Of a stretch of DNA of 49,012 nt, positions 9,068 through 18,689 are shown one piece after another; position 1 is the first letter of the stretch; each line of letters begins with the position of its first letter. Location: NCBI GenBank assembly GCA_002400885.1, contig NVRM01000008.1, positions 1 to 49,012 of the forward strand. The letters are read 5' to 3'. The position numbers were made by a program, and so were the translations under genes. The notes below the pieces were generated by a model. The model ran no database searches. It worked only from the letters and a program-made list of their open reading frames with translations, and was not told the DNA's origin. The DNA is from Flavobacteriaceae bacterium (lineage in GTDB: Bacteria; Bacteroidota; Bacteroidia; Flavobacteriales; Flavobacteriaceae).

Positions 9068-9883
9068 CTATGCCAATTCTTTGGCTTTGATTAGCTTGTC
9101 TAATATAAATTCAACACCGTTGTCATTATTGCTTTTCGTTTTGAATTTGGCAACTTTTAATACATCTTCACATGCATTTTCCATCGCATAACTAAAACTG
9201 GCTTGTTCCAACATTTCAATATCGTTATTGTAATCGCCAAAAGCCATGGTTTCTTCCTTACTTATGTTAAGTAATTTTTGAAGGTGTTTTATGGCGGCGC
9301 CTTTATTGGTTGTTGGTGAAGAAATATCCAACCAGTTTTCACCTGATATCTTCACTAAGTTTTCTCCTTCTAAATGATGTATATGCGGGTAAATATGTGT
9401 TAAAGAGCTTTCAAAATGATAGGTAGCTACTTTAAAAATGGCATCGTTTTTTACACTTTTTAAATCTTTTACGTATTCAAAATGCGTATAATATTCTTTG
9501 AGAATTTCAATGAATTTTTCGTCAGTTGTTTCTATATAAGCACTTTTTTTTCCGCACAAAACACTATAAGTGTCCGGTGTTTTTCTAAGGGTGTCAATAA
9601 TGCGATTGATTTGTTTTTGAGCAATAGTACTTGTAGAAATAGTTTCACCATTATGATTGGTCATTCCTCCATTTTCTGCAACAATGGTAATGTCGTCTTT
9701 TATGATGTACAATTTATCTAACATACTAAAATACTGACGTCCACTAGCGGCTACAAAATGTATCCCGTGTTTTTTAAATTGAGCAAACAAACGGAAAAAT
9801 TCAGGGCTTACTTCTCCCCAATCATTTAATAAAGTACCGTCCATATCGGTAACCACCATTTTTACTTTAGATAAATCCAACAT
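9068..9883 (-). CDS. HAD-superfamily hydrolase, Cof/YidA type
   Basis: Protein of 271 residues with the class IIB HAD layout: VVTDMDGTLLND at the start (nucleophile Asp13, acid/base Asp15), AASGR, a large alpha/beta cap, then lysine in SPTTNKGAAIKHL and the metal site GDYNNDIEML. Such enzymes dephosphorylate sugar phosphates, nucleotides or flavin precursors; the substrate cannot be read from sequence. It is a separate unit downstream of the carboxylase operon on the same strand, with its own candidate promoter. Confidence 0.93.
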   Translation of the reverse strand: MLDLSKVKMVVTDMDGTLLNDWGEVSPEFFRLFAQFKKHGIHFVAASGRQYFSMLDKLYIIKDDITIVAENGGMTNHNGETISTSTIAQKQINRIIDTLRKTPDTYSVLCGKKSAYIETTDEKFIEILKEYYTHFEYVKDLKSVKNDAIFKVATYHFESSLTHIYPHIHHLEGENLVKISGENWLDISSPTTNKGAAIKHLQKLLNISKEETMAFGDYNNDIEMLEQASFSYAMENACEDVLKVAKFKTKSNNDNGVEFILDKLIKAKELA

Positions 9884-9900
9884 ATAAATTATTTAAGCGG

Positions 9901-9908
9901 CAAAAATA
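9901..9908 (-). promoter_or_regulatory. Candidate -7 element of the HAD gene
   Basis: Minus strand TATTTTTG, 17 bases before the ATG; no clear -33 TTG. Confidence 0.4.
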
Positions 9909-10003
9909 AGCCTTGTCGTTTTGAAATCAGAATATTTCCAACAAATTATTCAGAAATAAGAGCTCGTTGCTATAGCGGATGTTAGGAGTCATTCAAGGTC
10001 CTA

Positions 10004-11545
10004 TTATAAAGGAATGTTTCCGTGTTTTCTTTTAGGTTGCTGTACCCGTTTTCCTTCGAGCATAGCATATGCTTTTATTAATTTACGTCGGGTCGTTTTT
10101 GGTAGGATCACTTCGTCTATAAATCCGCGTTGAGCAGCGGTATAGGGATTTGCAAATTTAGCGGCATATTCAGCTTCCATTTTTGAAAGAACTAAGTCAG
10201 CATCCTCAGCTGCGGCAATTTCTTTTTTGAAAATTATTTCACTAGCTCCTTTTGCTCCCATCACTGCTATTTCTGCTGTAGGCCAAGCTAAGTTGAGATC
10301 CGCTCCTATGTGTTTTGAATTCATGACGTCATAGGCTCCTCCATAAGCTTTTCTTGTGATTACAGTAATTCTAGGGACCGTTGCCTCGCTTAAAGCATAG
10401 AGTAATTTAGCGCCATTTGTGATGATTCCATTCCACTCTTGGTCTGTGCCTGGCAGGAAGCCTGGAACATCTACGAGGACGAGTAAAGGAATGTTAAAAC
10501 TATCGCAAAAACGCGTGAATCGGGCTCCTTTTTTTGAGCTATTGACGTCTAAACATCCTGCTAAATGTTTCGGTTGATTGGCGATAATTCCTATGCTTTT
10601 TCCTGCCAATCGGGCAAAACCTACCAAGAGGTTAGGTGCGTAATCTTTATGTATTTCAAAAAAGGAGTTTAAATCTATAATTCCTGAGATTACTTGGTGC
10701 ATGTCATAGGGCTTATTGCGATTTTCAGGAAGTATACTTTCTAGTTCTTCTCGTATCTCTTCTCCTAAAACAAACGGAAGTGCTGCTGATTTTTCCTCGT
10801 TGTTTTGTGGTAGGTAACTCAATAGTTTTTTCAAATCTTCTAAGCAGGCAATGTCATTGTCAGCGGTGATATGTGTCACTCCAGATTTCGAGGCATGTGT
10901 ACTTGCTCCTCCGAGTTCTTCTGCACTTACTTCTTCATTAGTAACCGTTTTAACAACGCTAGGTCCTGTTACGAACATATAGCTACTGCCTTTTACCATT
11001 AAGGTGAAGTCAGTCATAGCAGGGGAGTACACAGCGCCTCCTGCACAAGGTCCCATAATGGCGGACAATTGTGGGATGACACCGGAAGCTTGTACGTTTC
11101 TATAAAAAATATCGGCATAGCCTCCAAGTGATTTTACACCTTCTTGAATCCTGGCTCCTCCAGAGTCATTGAGTCCTATAATGGGGGCTCCAACCTTTAA
11201 GGCATGGTCCATTACTTTGCATATTTTTTCTGCATGAGTTTCAGACAATGAACCTCCAAAAACAGTAAAATCTTGTGCGTATACATACACTAACCTGTTG
11301 TTAATCGTACCGTAACCAGTAACCACTCCATCACCATAATACAACTCTTTTTCTGTTCCGAAATCGGTATTTCTATGTGTTACTAACATACCCATTTCTT
11401 CAAATGAGCCTTCATCTAGTAAGTAGGCCACACGTTCTCTAGCGGTCAGTTTTTTTTTAAGATGCTGTTTGTCTATTCGTTGTTGTCCTCCTCCTAAATG
11501 AGCGAGTTCTTTTAGTTTTTTTAAATAGGCTATTTTTGGATTCAT
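10004..11545 (-). CDS. pccB: Acyl-CoA (probably propionyl-CoA) carboxylase, carboxyltransferase subunit
   Basis: Transfers the carboxyl group from carboxybiotin to an acyl-CoA. The 513-residue protein carries both crotonase-like halves of the carboxyltransferase, with [68 protein letters not shown], and in the second half [27 protein letters not shown] and [13 protein letters not shown]. The [17 protein letters not shown] pattern is that of propionyl-CoA carboxylase beta subunits. It is the third gene of a biotin carboxyl carrier - biotin carboxylase - carboxyltransferase operon, starting nine bases after the biotin carboxylase. The product methylmalonyl-CoA would feed B12-dependent mutase reactions. 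Confidence 0.94.
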   Translation of the reverse strand: MNPKIAYLKKLKELAHLGGGQQRIDKQHLKKKLTARERVAYLLDEGSFEEMGMLVTHRNTDFGTEKELYYGDGVVTGYGTINNRLVYVYAQDFTVFGGSLSETHAEKICKVMDHALKVGAPIIGLNDSGGARIQEGVKSLGGYADIFYRNVQASGVIPQLSAIMGPCAGGAVYSPAMTDFTLMVKGSSYMFVTGPSVVKTVTNEEVSAEELGGASTHASKSGVTHITADNDIACLEDLKKLLSYLPQNNEEKSAALPFVLGEEIREELESILPENRNKPYDMHQVISGIIDLNSFFEIHKDYAPNLLVGFARLAGKSIGIIANQPKHLAGCLDVNSSKKGARFTRFCDSFNIPLLVLVDVPGFLPGTDQEWNGIITNGAKLLYALSEATVPRITVITRKAYGGAYDVMNSKHIGADLNLAWPTAEIAVMGAKGASEIIFKKEIAAAEDADLVLSKMEAEYAAKFANPYTAAQRGFIDEVILPKTTRRKLIKAYAMLEGKRVQQPKRKHGNIPL

Positions 11546-11554
11546 ATCAATAGT

Positions 11555-13003
11555 TTAGGATGAGATTGATGGGATACGAAGTTGTGCTTTATCTTCTAGA
11601 TATAATTTTAAAGCTACCAAAGCGGCCAATGCGGCCTTGTCTTTCATGTCTTCCTGTAAAAGGCTGGGACTATAGTAGTCTTTCACAAAATGAGTGTTAA
11701 AATTCCCTGAAATAAAAGCCTTGTGCTGACAAACAAATTTACCAAAAGGAAGCGTTGTCTTTACGCCTTTTATGTGGTAGTTGTCTATGGCAAAAATCAT
11801 TCGTTGTATGGCTTCCGATCTGTTAGCCCCATAGGTGATAAGTTTGGATAACATAGGATCGTAATAAATAGGGATGTCCATTCCTTGCTCAAAACCATCA
11901 TCTACTCGTATTCCTTTTCCAGTTGGAGGGCTGTATGTTTCTAAAAAACCTACACTGGGTAAAAAATCATTTAGTGGGTCTTCGGCATATATGCGTAATT
12001 CTATGGCGTGTCCTTTAATGCTTATGGAATCCTGTGCAATGTTTAATTTTTCTCCTCTGGCTACCCTTATCTGTAATTCTACCAAGTCTAATCCTGTTAT
12101 GAATTCGGTTACAGGATGTTCTACTTGTAATCTGGTATTCATTTCTAGGAAATAGAAATTGAGTTGTTTGTCTAATAAAAACTCTACGGTACCAGCACCT
12201 ACATAATCACAAGATTTTGCAACCAATAGTGCAGCTTTTCCCATTTTTGCTCTCAATTCTGGTGTTAAAATAACGGAAGGTGCTTCTTCTAGTATTTTTT
12301 GATGACGGCGTTGGATACTGCATTCTCGTTCAAATAAATGAATCATGTTTCCATGAGTATCCGCCATAATCTGAATTTCTATATGTCTAGGGGAGGAGAT
12401 GTATTTTTCTATGAAAACAGATCCATCTCCGAAGGAAGATTCGGCCTCACTAATAGCACGTTCCATTTGAGAGGCTATATCCTGTACCTTTTCTACCACG
12501 CGCATTCCCTTTCCTCCACCGCCTGCCGATGCTTTTATTAAAATAGGAAAGCCCATTTTAAGAGCTATTTCTGTCGCTTCTTTTACATCTGTAATGGCCT
12601 TGTCTATTCCGGGGACCATGGGTATGTCGTAATTTTTCACTGCTTCCTTTGCCGCAAGTTTACTTCCCATTATTCGAATGGCATGTGCGTTTGGACCTAT
12701 AAATAGGAGTCCGTTTTTAGCGACTTTTTCAGAAAACAAAGCATTCTCACTTAGGAATCCATAGCCTGGATGGATGGCGTCTACCTCCATTTTTAAGGCT
12801 ACTTCTATTATTTTGTCTCCTAATAAATAAGATTTATTAGAGGGAGATTCTCCTATGTAGACTGCTTCATTAGCAAATCGGACATGGGGTGCGTTCCTGT
12901 CAATTTCCGAGTAGACTGCGACTGTTTTTATGCCCATTTTATGAGCTGTTTTCATCACTCTAATGGCTATTTCTCCTCTATTTGCAATTAATAATTTTTT
13001 CAT
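11555..13003 (-). CDS. accC/pccA: Biotin carboxylase subunit of acyl-CoA carboxylase
   Basis: ATP-grasp enzyme that carboxylates biotin with bicarbonate. In the 482 residues: N-terminal KKLLIANRGEIAIRV, the glycine-rich ATP loop KASAGGGGKGMRVV, the GDGSVFIEKYI segment, ERECSIQRRHQKILEEAPS, and the active-site FLEMNTRLQVEHPVTEFITGLDLVE. It lacks a fused biotin domain; the carrier is the preceding separate gene. It is about 30 residues longer than E. coli AccC, the extra being a C-terminal helical tail (DKAALAALVALKLYLEDKAQ). Because it is operonic with a PccB-like subunit it probably serves propionyl-CoA carboxylase, though shared use in fatty acid synthesis is possible. Confidence 0.94.
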   Translation of the reverse strand: MKKLLIANRGEIAIRVMKTAHKMGIKTVAVYSEIDRNAPHVRFANEAVYIGESPSNKSYLLGDKIIEVALKMEVDAIHPGYGFLSENALFSEKVAKNGLLFIGPNAHAIRIMGSKLAAKEAVKNYDIPMVPGIDKAITDVKEATEIALKMGFPILIKASAGGGGKGMRVVEKVQDIASQMERAISEAESSFGDGSVFIEKYISSPRHIEIQIMADTHGNMIHLFERECSIQRRHQKILEEAPSVILTPELRAKMGKAALLVAKSCDYVGAGTVEFLLDKQLNFYFLEMNTRLQVEHPVTEFITGLDLVELQIRVARGEKLNIAQDSISIKGHAIELRIYAEDPLNDFLPSVGFLETYSPPTGKGIRVDDGFEQGMDIPIYYDPMLSKLITYGANRSEAIQRMIFAIDNYHIKGVKTTLPFGKFVCQHKAFISGNFNTHFVKDYYSPSLLQEDMKDKAALAALVALKLYLEDKAQLRIPSISS

Positions 13004-13092
13004 TTTCCCTTAATTTTACAGTTCCAAATACATGGATGATTCACTTGATTACCTTACTGTTAAAGATAATTGCGGGGAAATTTATTTGTTTT

Positions 13093-13578
13093 TTATTCCA
13101 TTTCTATTAGGAGAGCTCCTTTTTCAACGCTTTCTCCTTTTGAAAAATAAACAGATTTAATTTTTCCATCTGCAGGTGCATTTAAGGTGTTTTCCATTTT
13201 CATAGCCTCTAAGATCACCATAGGATCTCCTTTTTTTATGAGGTCTCCTTTATGTACTATAATGTCTAGAATTATACCCGGCATAGGGGCGTTTAGCTCT
13301 TTTGAATGTACTTCGTTTTTAAGCGTAAAACCAAGGTCTTTAATAAGGATGTCTAACGTGTTTTGTATCGTGATGTGGTATTTTTCTAAACCAATGTTAA
13401 TTTCATAACTTTTGTCCTGAAAGTTGCGTTTTACAACAGAAATAATATGTGAAGTATTATCTCGTAATACATGGAGTTGTTCGTTATTTAAGGGGTGTAC
13501 GTCAAGCATTACGACATCATTTTCGTTAAAGACGAAATCAAATTGCTCGTTTACGGTAATGTGATAGTTTCTTTTCAT
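13093..13578 (-). CDS. Biotin carboxyl carrier protein of acyl-CoA carboxylase
   Basis: Protein of 161 residues. The C-terminal biotinyl/lipoyl domain (about 92-161) holds VILEAMKMENTLNAPADGKI with the biotinylated Lys127 in the canonical EAMKM motif, preceded by NAPMPGIILDIIVHKGDLIKKGDP. The N-terminal 90 residues are a beta-rich extension typical of carriers of PccA-like complexes in Bacteroidota, probably for subunit contact. First gene of the three-gene carboxylase operon; 89 bases separate it from the biotin carboxylase. Confidence 0.93.
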   Translation of the reverse strand: MKRNYHITVNEQFDFVFNENDVVMLDVHPLNNEQLHVLRDNTSHIISVVKRNFQDKSYEINIGLEKYHITIQNTLDILIKDLGFTLKNEVHSKELNAPMPGIILDIIVHKGDLIKKGDPMVILEAMKMENTLNAPADGKIKSVYFSKGESVEKGALLIEME

Positions 13579-13773
13579 ATACTTTGCGATGCTATTGTTA
13601 AGTACTTATCGTTTAACAGGTTAAAAGGGAATGTAAATTACAATAATCAATAGGATAGTTTTATGATAATATGATTTTAATTTCCGGGTATTTTTATTAT
13701 TTGACAATTAAAAGGTGTTTTTAGTGAGAATATTTTATTTATATTGTTTATTAAAGCGTTATTTGTACGTGTA

Positions 13774-13805
13774 TTGTGCTGCCTGTAGTCATATTAATAG
13801 ATTTG
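13774..13805 (+). promoter_or_regulatory. Candidate promoter of the split PAS/HATPase gene
   Basis: TTG at 13774-13776 and TAGATTTG at 13798-13805 are separated by 21 bases, matching the Bacteroidota -33/-7 pattern. The ATG follows 19 bases later. Confidence 0.5.
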
Positions 13806-13824
13806 TAATTTTAATACTTCCCTA

Positions 13825-14949
13825 ATGAAAAATCAATTTTCCTCGTGTAAAAGTCTAACATTTGTTAGGGCAAACCAGCAGCTAACAACGGTGTTTGAAA
13901 AGATAAAAAGCAATGCTTTTGCTCATGCTATTTTAAAAGGGGGATATAGTATGGTGACGCTTCTAAACGAAAAAAATGAACTCGTTTTTGCGAGTGATTT
14001 ATTTTTGAAAAACTTTTATTTTAGGAGTCCTGAAGATATCATTGGACGTGCATTAGGTGAAACTCTTAACTGTATATATTATGATGCTAATACAGGTTGT
14101 GAGGGGAGAAAGATATGTGCTTCGTGTGGAGTGCCTTCTCTTTTAAATAACAGTATTCCTGAAGGAAATGTTAGTACGTCTATAATTGCTTATTCGGGGG
14201 ATTTGATCACAGAAAAACACTATGAGTTATCTTATATTGGAATAGCACTAGATGGTGATAAGTTTAAGATGCTTACCCTAACTGATGTCAGTGCAATAAA
14301 GCGAAAAGAACGACTTGAATCTGTTTATTTAAAAAGGATGACTGTCAAGTTAGCGATAGCGAAAGAACAGTTTGGGAAGTTAAAGAAGTTTAGTAATTTA
14401 GATAATAGTTTAACGACTCACTTACATGATTTATTGGAAGATACGATTGTTCAATTAAATGAGGGAGCCTCTTTTTAATACGTTTTTTCGAAAGCTCAGA
14501 ATGCGACCCTTGTTGTGAGGAATGAAAAATTAAATTCAAGCGACATCTTTAATGAATTATCACAGAATTTTTTAAAGAGATGTTCTGAAAATGAGATTGT
14601 GATTAAAAAAGGATTGGAGTTTGATGATTTTGACTTTTATACTGATAGACTAATTTTGAATTGTGCATTGATTGCGCTCATAGAAAATGCCTTTATAGGG
14701 TCACCAAAAAAAGGTAGTATTGAAATTAGTATGACTAGGGCAGAAGGTAGTATTGTTTTTTCTGTTCATAATAAAGCTGTAATGTCTGCTTATGTACAAC
14801 TTCAAGTGTTTAGAAATAGGGAAGGAATTGGGACCTATGGGGCTAAATTATTTATAGAGAAATATTTAAAAGGGAGTGTTTATTATACCTCAGTGGAAGG
14901 ATTAGGGACAACTTTTTATTTAAAATTGCCCCTACTAATGATTTGTTAG
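13825..14949 (+). pseudogene. PAS-HATPase sensor protein interrupted by one in-frame TAA
   Basis: Two open reading frames in the same frame are separated only by a TAA at 14476-14478. The first (217 residues) has a PAS-like domain (about 40-160) beginning SMVTLLNEKNELVFASDLFL, with four cysteines at 83, 92, 98 and 101 (CEGRKICASC) typical of a redox- or metal-linked PAS group, then a helical linker. Reading through the stop gives YVFSKAQNATLVVRNEKLN and then a HATPase_c domain with ALIALIENAF (N box), REGIGTYGAKLFIEKYL and GLGTTFYLKLPL. No intact HisKA His motif is seen in the linker. An independent start for the second half would have to be GTG at 14515. Most likely a nonsense-mutated sensor kinase; readthrough or a base error are alternatives. 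Confidence 0.75.
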
Positions 14950-17900
14950 TCTTTGCCTGTATATTTATCTAAAATACTTAATAAAGTTTTTTTGTTTACT
15001 GGTTTAGAAATGGCATCATCACAACCGTAGCTTAATGCTTTATTTACATCCGATTCCATGGCATAAGCGGATAGTGCAATGATTGGGATCTGAGGATGTT
15101 TTTTCTTGATAAGTTCAGTGGCTTCTAATCCATTCATAATTGGCATCTTTACATCCATCAATACAAAATCGATGGTTTGATGGTGTTTATTACACATCTC
15201 TACGGCTTCTTTACCATTGGTCGCCTCTATAATAGTGAAGTTATCGTCAGAAAACACTTCTTTAATAAAGAGGATGTTGAATATTTCATCATCAGCAATT
15301 AAAATGGTTCTTTTTTTTGTGATCTCTTGGGGTGATTTAAGTATTTTAATGATCGCTTTTTGAGGTAAAACCTCCGATTCAATTGCTTTGTATGGAATGG
15401 TGAAAAAGAAATGGGCCCCTTTTGTGTAAATTGATTCTACCCAGATTTTTCCGCCAAGCAGATTTACTAATTTTTGGGAGATAGAGAGTCCTAAACCGTT
15501 GCCTCCAAAATGTGTGGAAATGTCAAAATCTGCCTGAGTGAATCTATTAAATATTTTGTCTTTGTTCGTTTTTTCAATCCCAATTCCGGTATCTTTAATA
15601 TAGAATCTAATACAGTTAGACACTAATTCGTAACCAATTTTTATGCTGCCATTATCTGTGAATTTTAAGGCATTGGAAACTAAGTTATTTATTATTTGTT
15701 GGATTTTAGTGAAGTCTGATTCTATGATAAAATTTTCATTAAGACCTGGGTAAGTATTTAATGTTATTTTTTTCTCGTCTGCCTTTCCTTGGAAGAATGC
15801 CTTCGTATTTGAAAGAATAACGTTTAGGTCTACAGCTTCCTTTTTTATATTCACCATACCAGCTTCTATTTGGGAAATATCTAAGATGTTATTTACGATA
15901 TTTAGTAATTGTTTACTGCTATTTATTACAATATTAGCATAATATTTTCTGTCTTCATTACTTAAGTTAGGTTCTGAAAATAATTCGGAAAAACCAATAA
16001 TTCCATTCATAGGAGTCCTGATTTCGTGACTCATATTGGCTAAAAAAGCAGATTTCAACTTATCAGATTGCTTGGCTTTTTCTAGGGCATTTTTCAATTC
16101 CTTTTCTGCGTTTTTACGATCTGTAATGTCTCTAAAAACAGCATGCAAAATATTGTTGCCTTCCTTAGTATCTATAGATGTTAACGATACTTCTACAGGA
16201 AAACTACTGTGGTCGGATCTTTTTAAAATCCACTCAAATTTACGTGTTCCATTATCCCTAGCTTTTTGATGATTTTTATTGGATAATTTTCGTGATGATT
16301 TTCCGTTAGGCTGTTGTTTAGGAGATATGTCGGCTACATGCTTGTTTAAAATAGTGTTTTTCTTTGAGACTTGCAGCGCCTTTAAAGCGGCTTTATTATA
16401 ATCTATGATTAAGTCGTTTGAGAAAATTAAAACGGGGTCATTGGATTTTTTAAATAGATTTCTATATTTTTTTTCAGAGATTTCTATTTTTTTATTAGCC
16501 TCTACTTCTGTGGTGATGTCTTGTGTAAGCGATGCACTTCCTGTAATTTTATTATAGGCATCTTTTAGGGAAACGACATGCCATCGGGTTGTTATAGATG
16601 CTCCTTGTTTTGTTATTGTAGGGAGGGTGTATTGTATATTATGACCTTGCATAAGGTGTTTTAAAAAATCAGTTTTATTATTACTTGATTTTTCAAAATG
16701 CATTAAATCGTAAAAGTTTTTACCGATAGCTTCTTTTTCGCTATATCCAAATATTTTTTCGGCAGAGTGATTCCAACTCCTGCAGTTAAAGTCTAGATCC
16801 CATGTGATGGCTGCAAGAGGGGTGTTGTCTAATTGATCTTGGAGTCGTCTACGATTTTCTTTGAGTAGATTTTCTGTCTTACGCTGTTCTGTGATATCGT
16901 TAAAAGTAAATAAAATTTTCTCGTAGGTTTTTTGAGAAAAGGATGGGATTATGGCAGTGATAATGATTGTTTTTTCTTGGCCATTAATAAGCATCGGGAA
17001 TTCTCCGGTAGACCTGCGTTTGTTTTTGAAAAGATGGTCTAAACTAGTTATGACAGTAGGGATTGCTTTAGGAGTGAGAAAGGCTGATAGATTCTGTGGT
17101 AAGTGATTGTTATCTGAGATATTAAATAAGTCAAGACTTTGTTTGTTCGCTATTTTTAATTTGATTAAAGATGTTGTTTTTTTTAATTCTTCTGGATTTT
17201 CATGTAAGTAAGCCATGAAATCTGTTACTCCATTTTTTTTTAAGACATCAAAATACAATTTTACTTTTGATAAATCTTGAATGCAAATAGGGGAAGCAGC
17301 ATCGTCAAATAAGCCCCATGCTTCTTGTTGGCTTCTCAAGGCTTTTTTTCGGTTTTTTGTACTTTCTATTTCTGCTGCAATACGTGTTGCAAAAATTTGG
17401 ATGATCGTTTTTGTAAACTCCTCGTCTTTTATTGGCTTTTTAAAAAGAGAGACAATAATACCGATCGGTTTTTGATGCTTGTCGTATAGCGATATACCTA
17501 CATAAGCTTCAAACTTATGATCAATTAAAAATGGATCCTTAGGAAACAATTTTGTGACATTTGTAGGGATACATTGAACTCCTTTTTTTAACGTTATTTC
17601 GCAGGGAGTATTCTTCGTTTCATAGTCAAAGTTATTAAGGTTTTTTTCTTGATTGGAAACCGAAATGGTATTGACGATATGATTATTGTTGTTTAGAAAA
17701 CCAATGAGGGTGAAGTCGGATTCAAGACTTTTGGTTATTTCTAAACAAATAGTATCTAAAAATTCTTTTCCAGTTATATGGGCAGTGGATTTTGTAATTA
17801 AATCTAAACTGTATTTTAATTTATGTTGCTCGGTTATGTCTTTAATGACTCCCCTGTAACAATCTGTTTCTCCGTGGATGTTTTTGTGTGAAATACTTGT

Positions 17901-18665
17901 TTCTGACACCCACATAATGTCTCCGTTTTTCTTTATGATGCGATATGGAGGGAAGGTGAAGGTGTTGTTTGTAGACTGTTTTCCAGTCCTTAAAGAACAC
18001 TGCTTTTTTAAGTTTTCGAGATCGTTAGGATGTACGATTGAAGCGTATTTTGTTTTTTTTAAAATAAAATCTTCTCTTGAATACCCTATTAATTTCTCTA
18101 TGTTTTCAGATACATATTCTACAGGCCATCCAGGTTTATTTAACCAAATAAAAGAGACTTGTGAACTTTGATGCAAGAATTTATATGCTTCAGATTTACT
18201 TTTGTCTTTGGCTACTTTATCTGTGATATCTTTAAAAAACATAGAAACCCCATATTTTGAAGGGATTATTTTGTTTTCTAACCAGATTTTCCATGGTTCA
18301 ATATAGCTTTTAAAACTTAAATTTTTATTCTGATCAATGGCACGGTAGAAGTTATCGAAAAAGAGGTCTCCTTGTTTTTCGGGGAATTCCTGCCAAATAT
18401 TTCTGCCCAATAAGTAGGCAGCTTGTTTGCCTAATAGTTTTTCAGCGGCCTTATTTACATACAAGAAAATACCATTGTTATCCACAAGTGTAAAACTTTC
18501 ATTCATGTTCTCTAAGGAGTCTTGTAGAATAGGACTTAGAAGAGTATAAGGTTCTGATTTCTGTTCAGAGAGATGATCTTGTTGATTTAAGGCTAACGCT
18601 ATAAGTTCCTGCTTGGATAATTTGCTTAATGTTGAATAATTACTAGGGGAAAGAATTTCATTCAT
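14946..18665 (-). CDS. Hybrid sensor histidine kinase with multiple PAS domains, GAF and receiver
   Basis: Soluble 1239-residue kinase without membrane segments. Order by eye: PAS (about 45-150), PAS_3 type (160-280, with PAC ending RGVIKDITEQ), GAF-like (285-435), PAS-like (445-595), PAS (605-720), PAS (732-850), HisKA with FLANMSHEIRTPMNGIIGF (phospho-His880), HATPase_c with NNLVSNALKFTDNG, DTGIGIEK and GGNGLGLSI, and a C-terminal receiver with acidic DD near 1125, phospho-Asp1171 in VLMDVKMPIMNG and Lys1221. It presumably senses an intracellular signal and relays phosphate through its own receiver; no output protein is adjacent. Its stop codon overlaps the stop of the convergent split PAS gene. 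It follows the small kinase gene by 24 bases, so the two are probably one operon. Confidence 0.92.
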   Translation of the reverse strand: MNEILSPSNYSTLSKLSKQELIALALNQQDHLSEQKSEPYTLLSPILQDSLENMNESFTLVDNNGIFLYVNKAAEKLLGKQAAYLLGRNIWQEFPEKQGDLFFDNFYRAIDQNKNLSFKSYIEPWKIWLENKIIPSKYGVSMFFKDITDKVAKDKSKSEAYKFLHQSSQVSFIWLNKPGWPVEYVSENIEKLIGYSREDFILKKTKYASIVHPNDLENLKKQCSLRTGKQSTNNTFTFPPYRIIKKNGDIMWVSETSISHKNIHGETDCYRGVIKDITEQHKLKYSLDLITKSTAHITGKEFLDTICLEITKSLESDFTLIGFLNNNNHIVNTISVSNQEKNLNNFDYETKNTPCEITLKKGVQCIPTNVTKLFPKDPFLIDHKFEAYVGISLYDKHQKPIGIIVSLFKKPIKDEEFTKTIIQIFATRIAAEIESTKNRKKALRSQQEAWGLFDDAASPICIQDLSKVKLYFDVLKKNGVTDFMAYLHENPEELKKTTSLIKLKIANKQSLDLFNISDNNHLPQNLSAFLTPKAIPTVITSLDHLFKNKRRSTGEFPMLINGQEKTIIITAIIPSFSQKTYEKILFTFNDITEQRKTENLLKENRRRLQDQLDNTPLAAITWDLDFNCRSWNHSAEKIFGYSEKEAIGKNFYDLMHFEKSSNNKTDFLKHLMQGHNIQYTLPTITKQGASITTRWHVVSLKDAYNKITGSASLTQDITTEVEANKKIEISEKKYRNLFKKSNDPVLIFSNDLIIDYNKAALKALQVSKKNTILNKHVADISPKQQPNGKSSRKLSNKNHQKARDNGTRKFEWILKRSDHSSFPVEVSLTSIDTKEGNNILHAVFRDITDRKNAEKELKNALEKAKQSDKLKSAFLANMSHEIRTPMNGIIGFSELFSEPNLSNEDRKYYANIVINSSKQLLNIVNNILDISQIEAGMVNIKKEAVDLNVILSNTKAFFQGKADEKKITLNTYPGLNENFIIESDFTKIQQIINNLVSNALKFTDNGSIKIGYELVSNCIRFYIKDTGIGIEKTNKDKIFNRFTQADFDISTHFGGNGLGLSISQKLVNLLGGKIWVESIYTKGAHFFFTIPYKAIESEVLPQKAIIKILKSPQEITKKRTILIADDEIFNILFIKEVFSDDNFTIIEATNGKEAVEMCNKHHQTIDFVLMDVKMPIMNGLEATELIKKKHPQIPIIALSAYAMESDVNKALSYGCDDAISKPVNKKTLLSILDKYTGKD

Positions 18666-18689
18666 ACTCGTTGATCGTTTACTTGTGAA

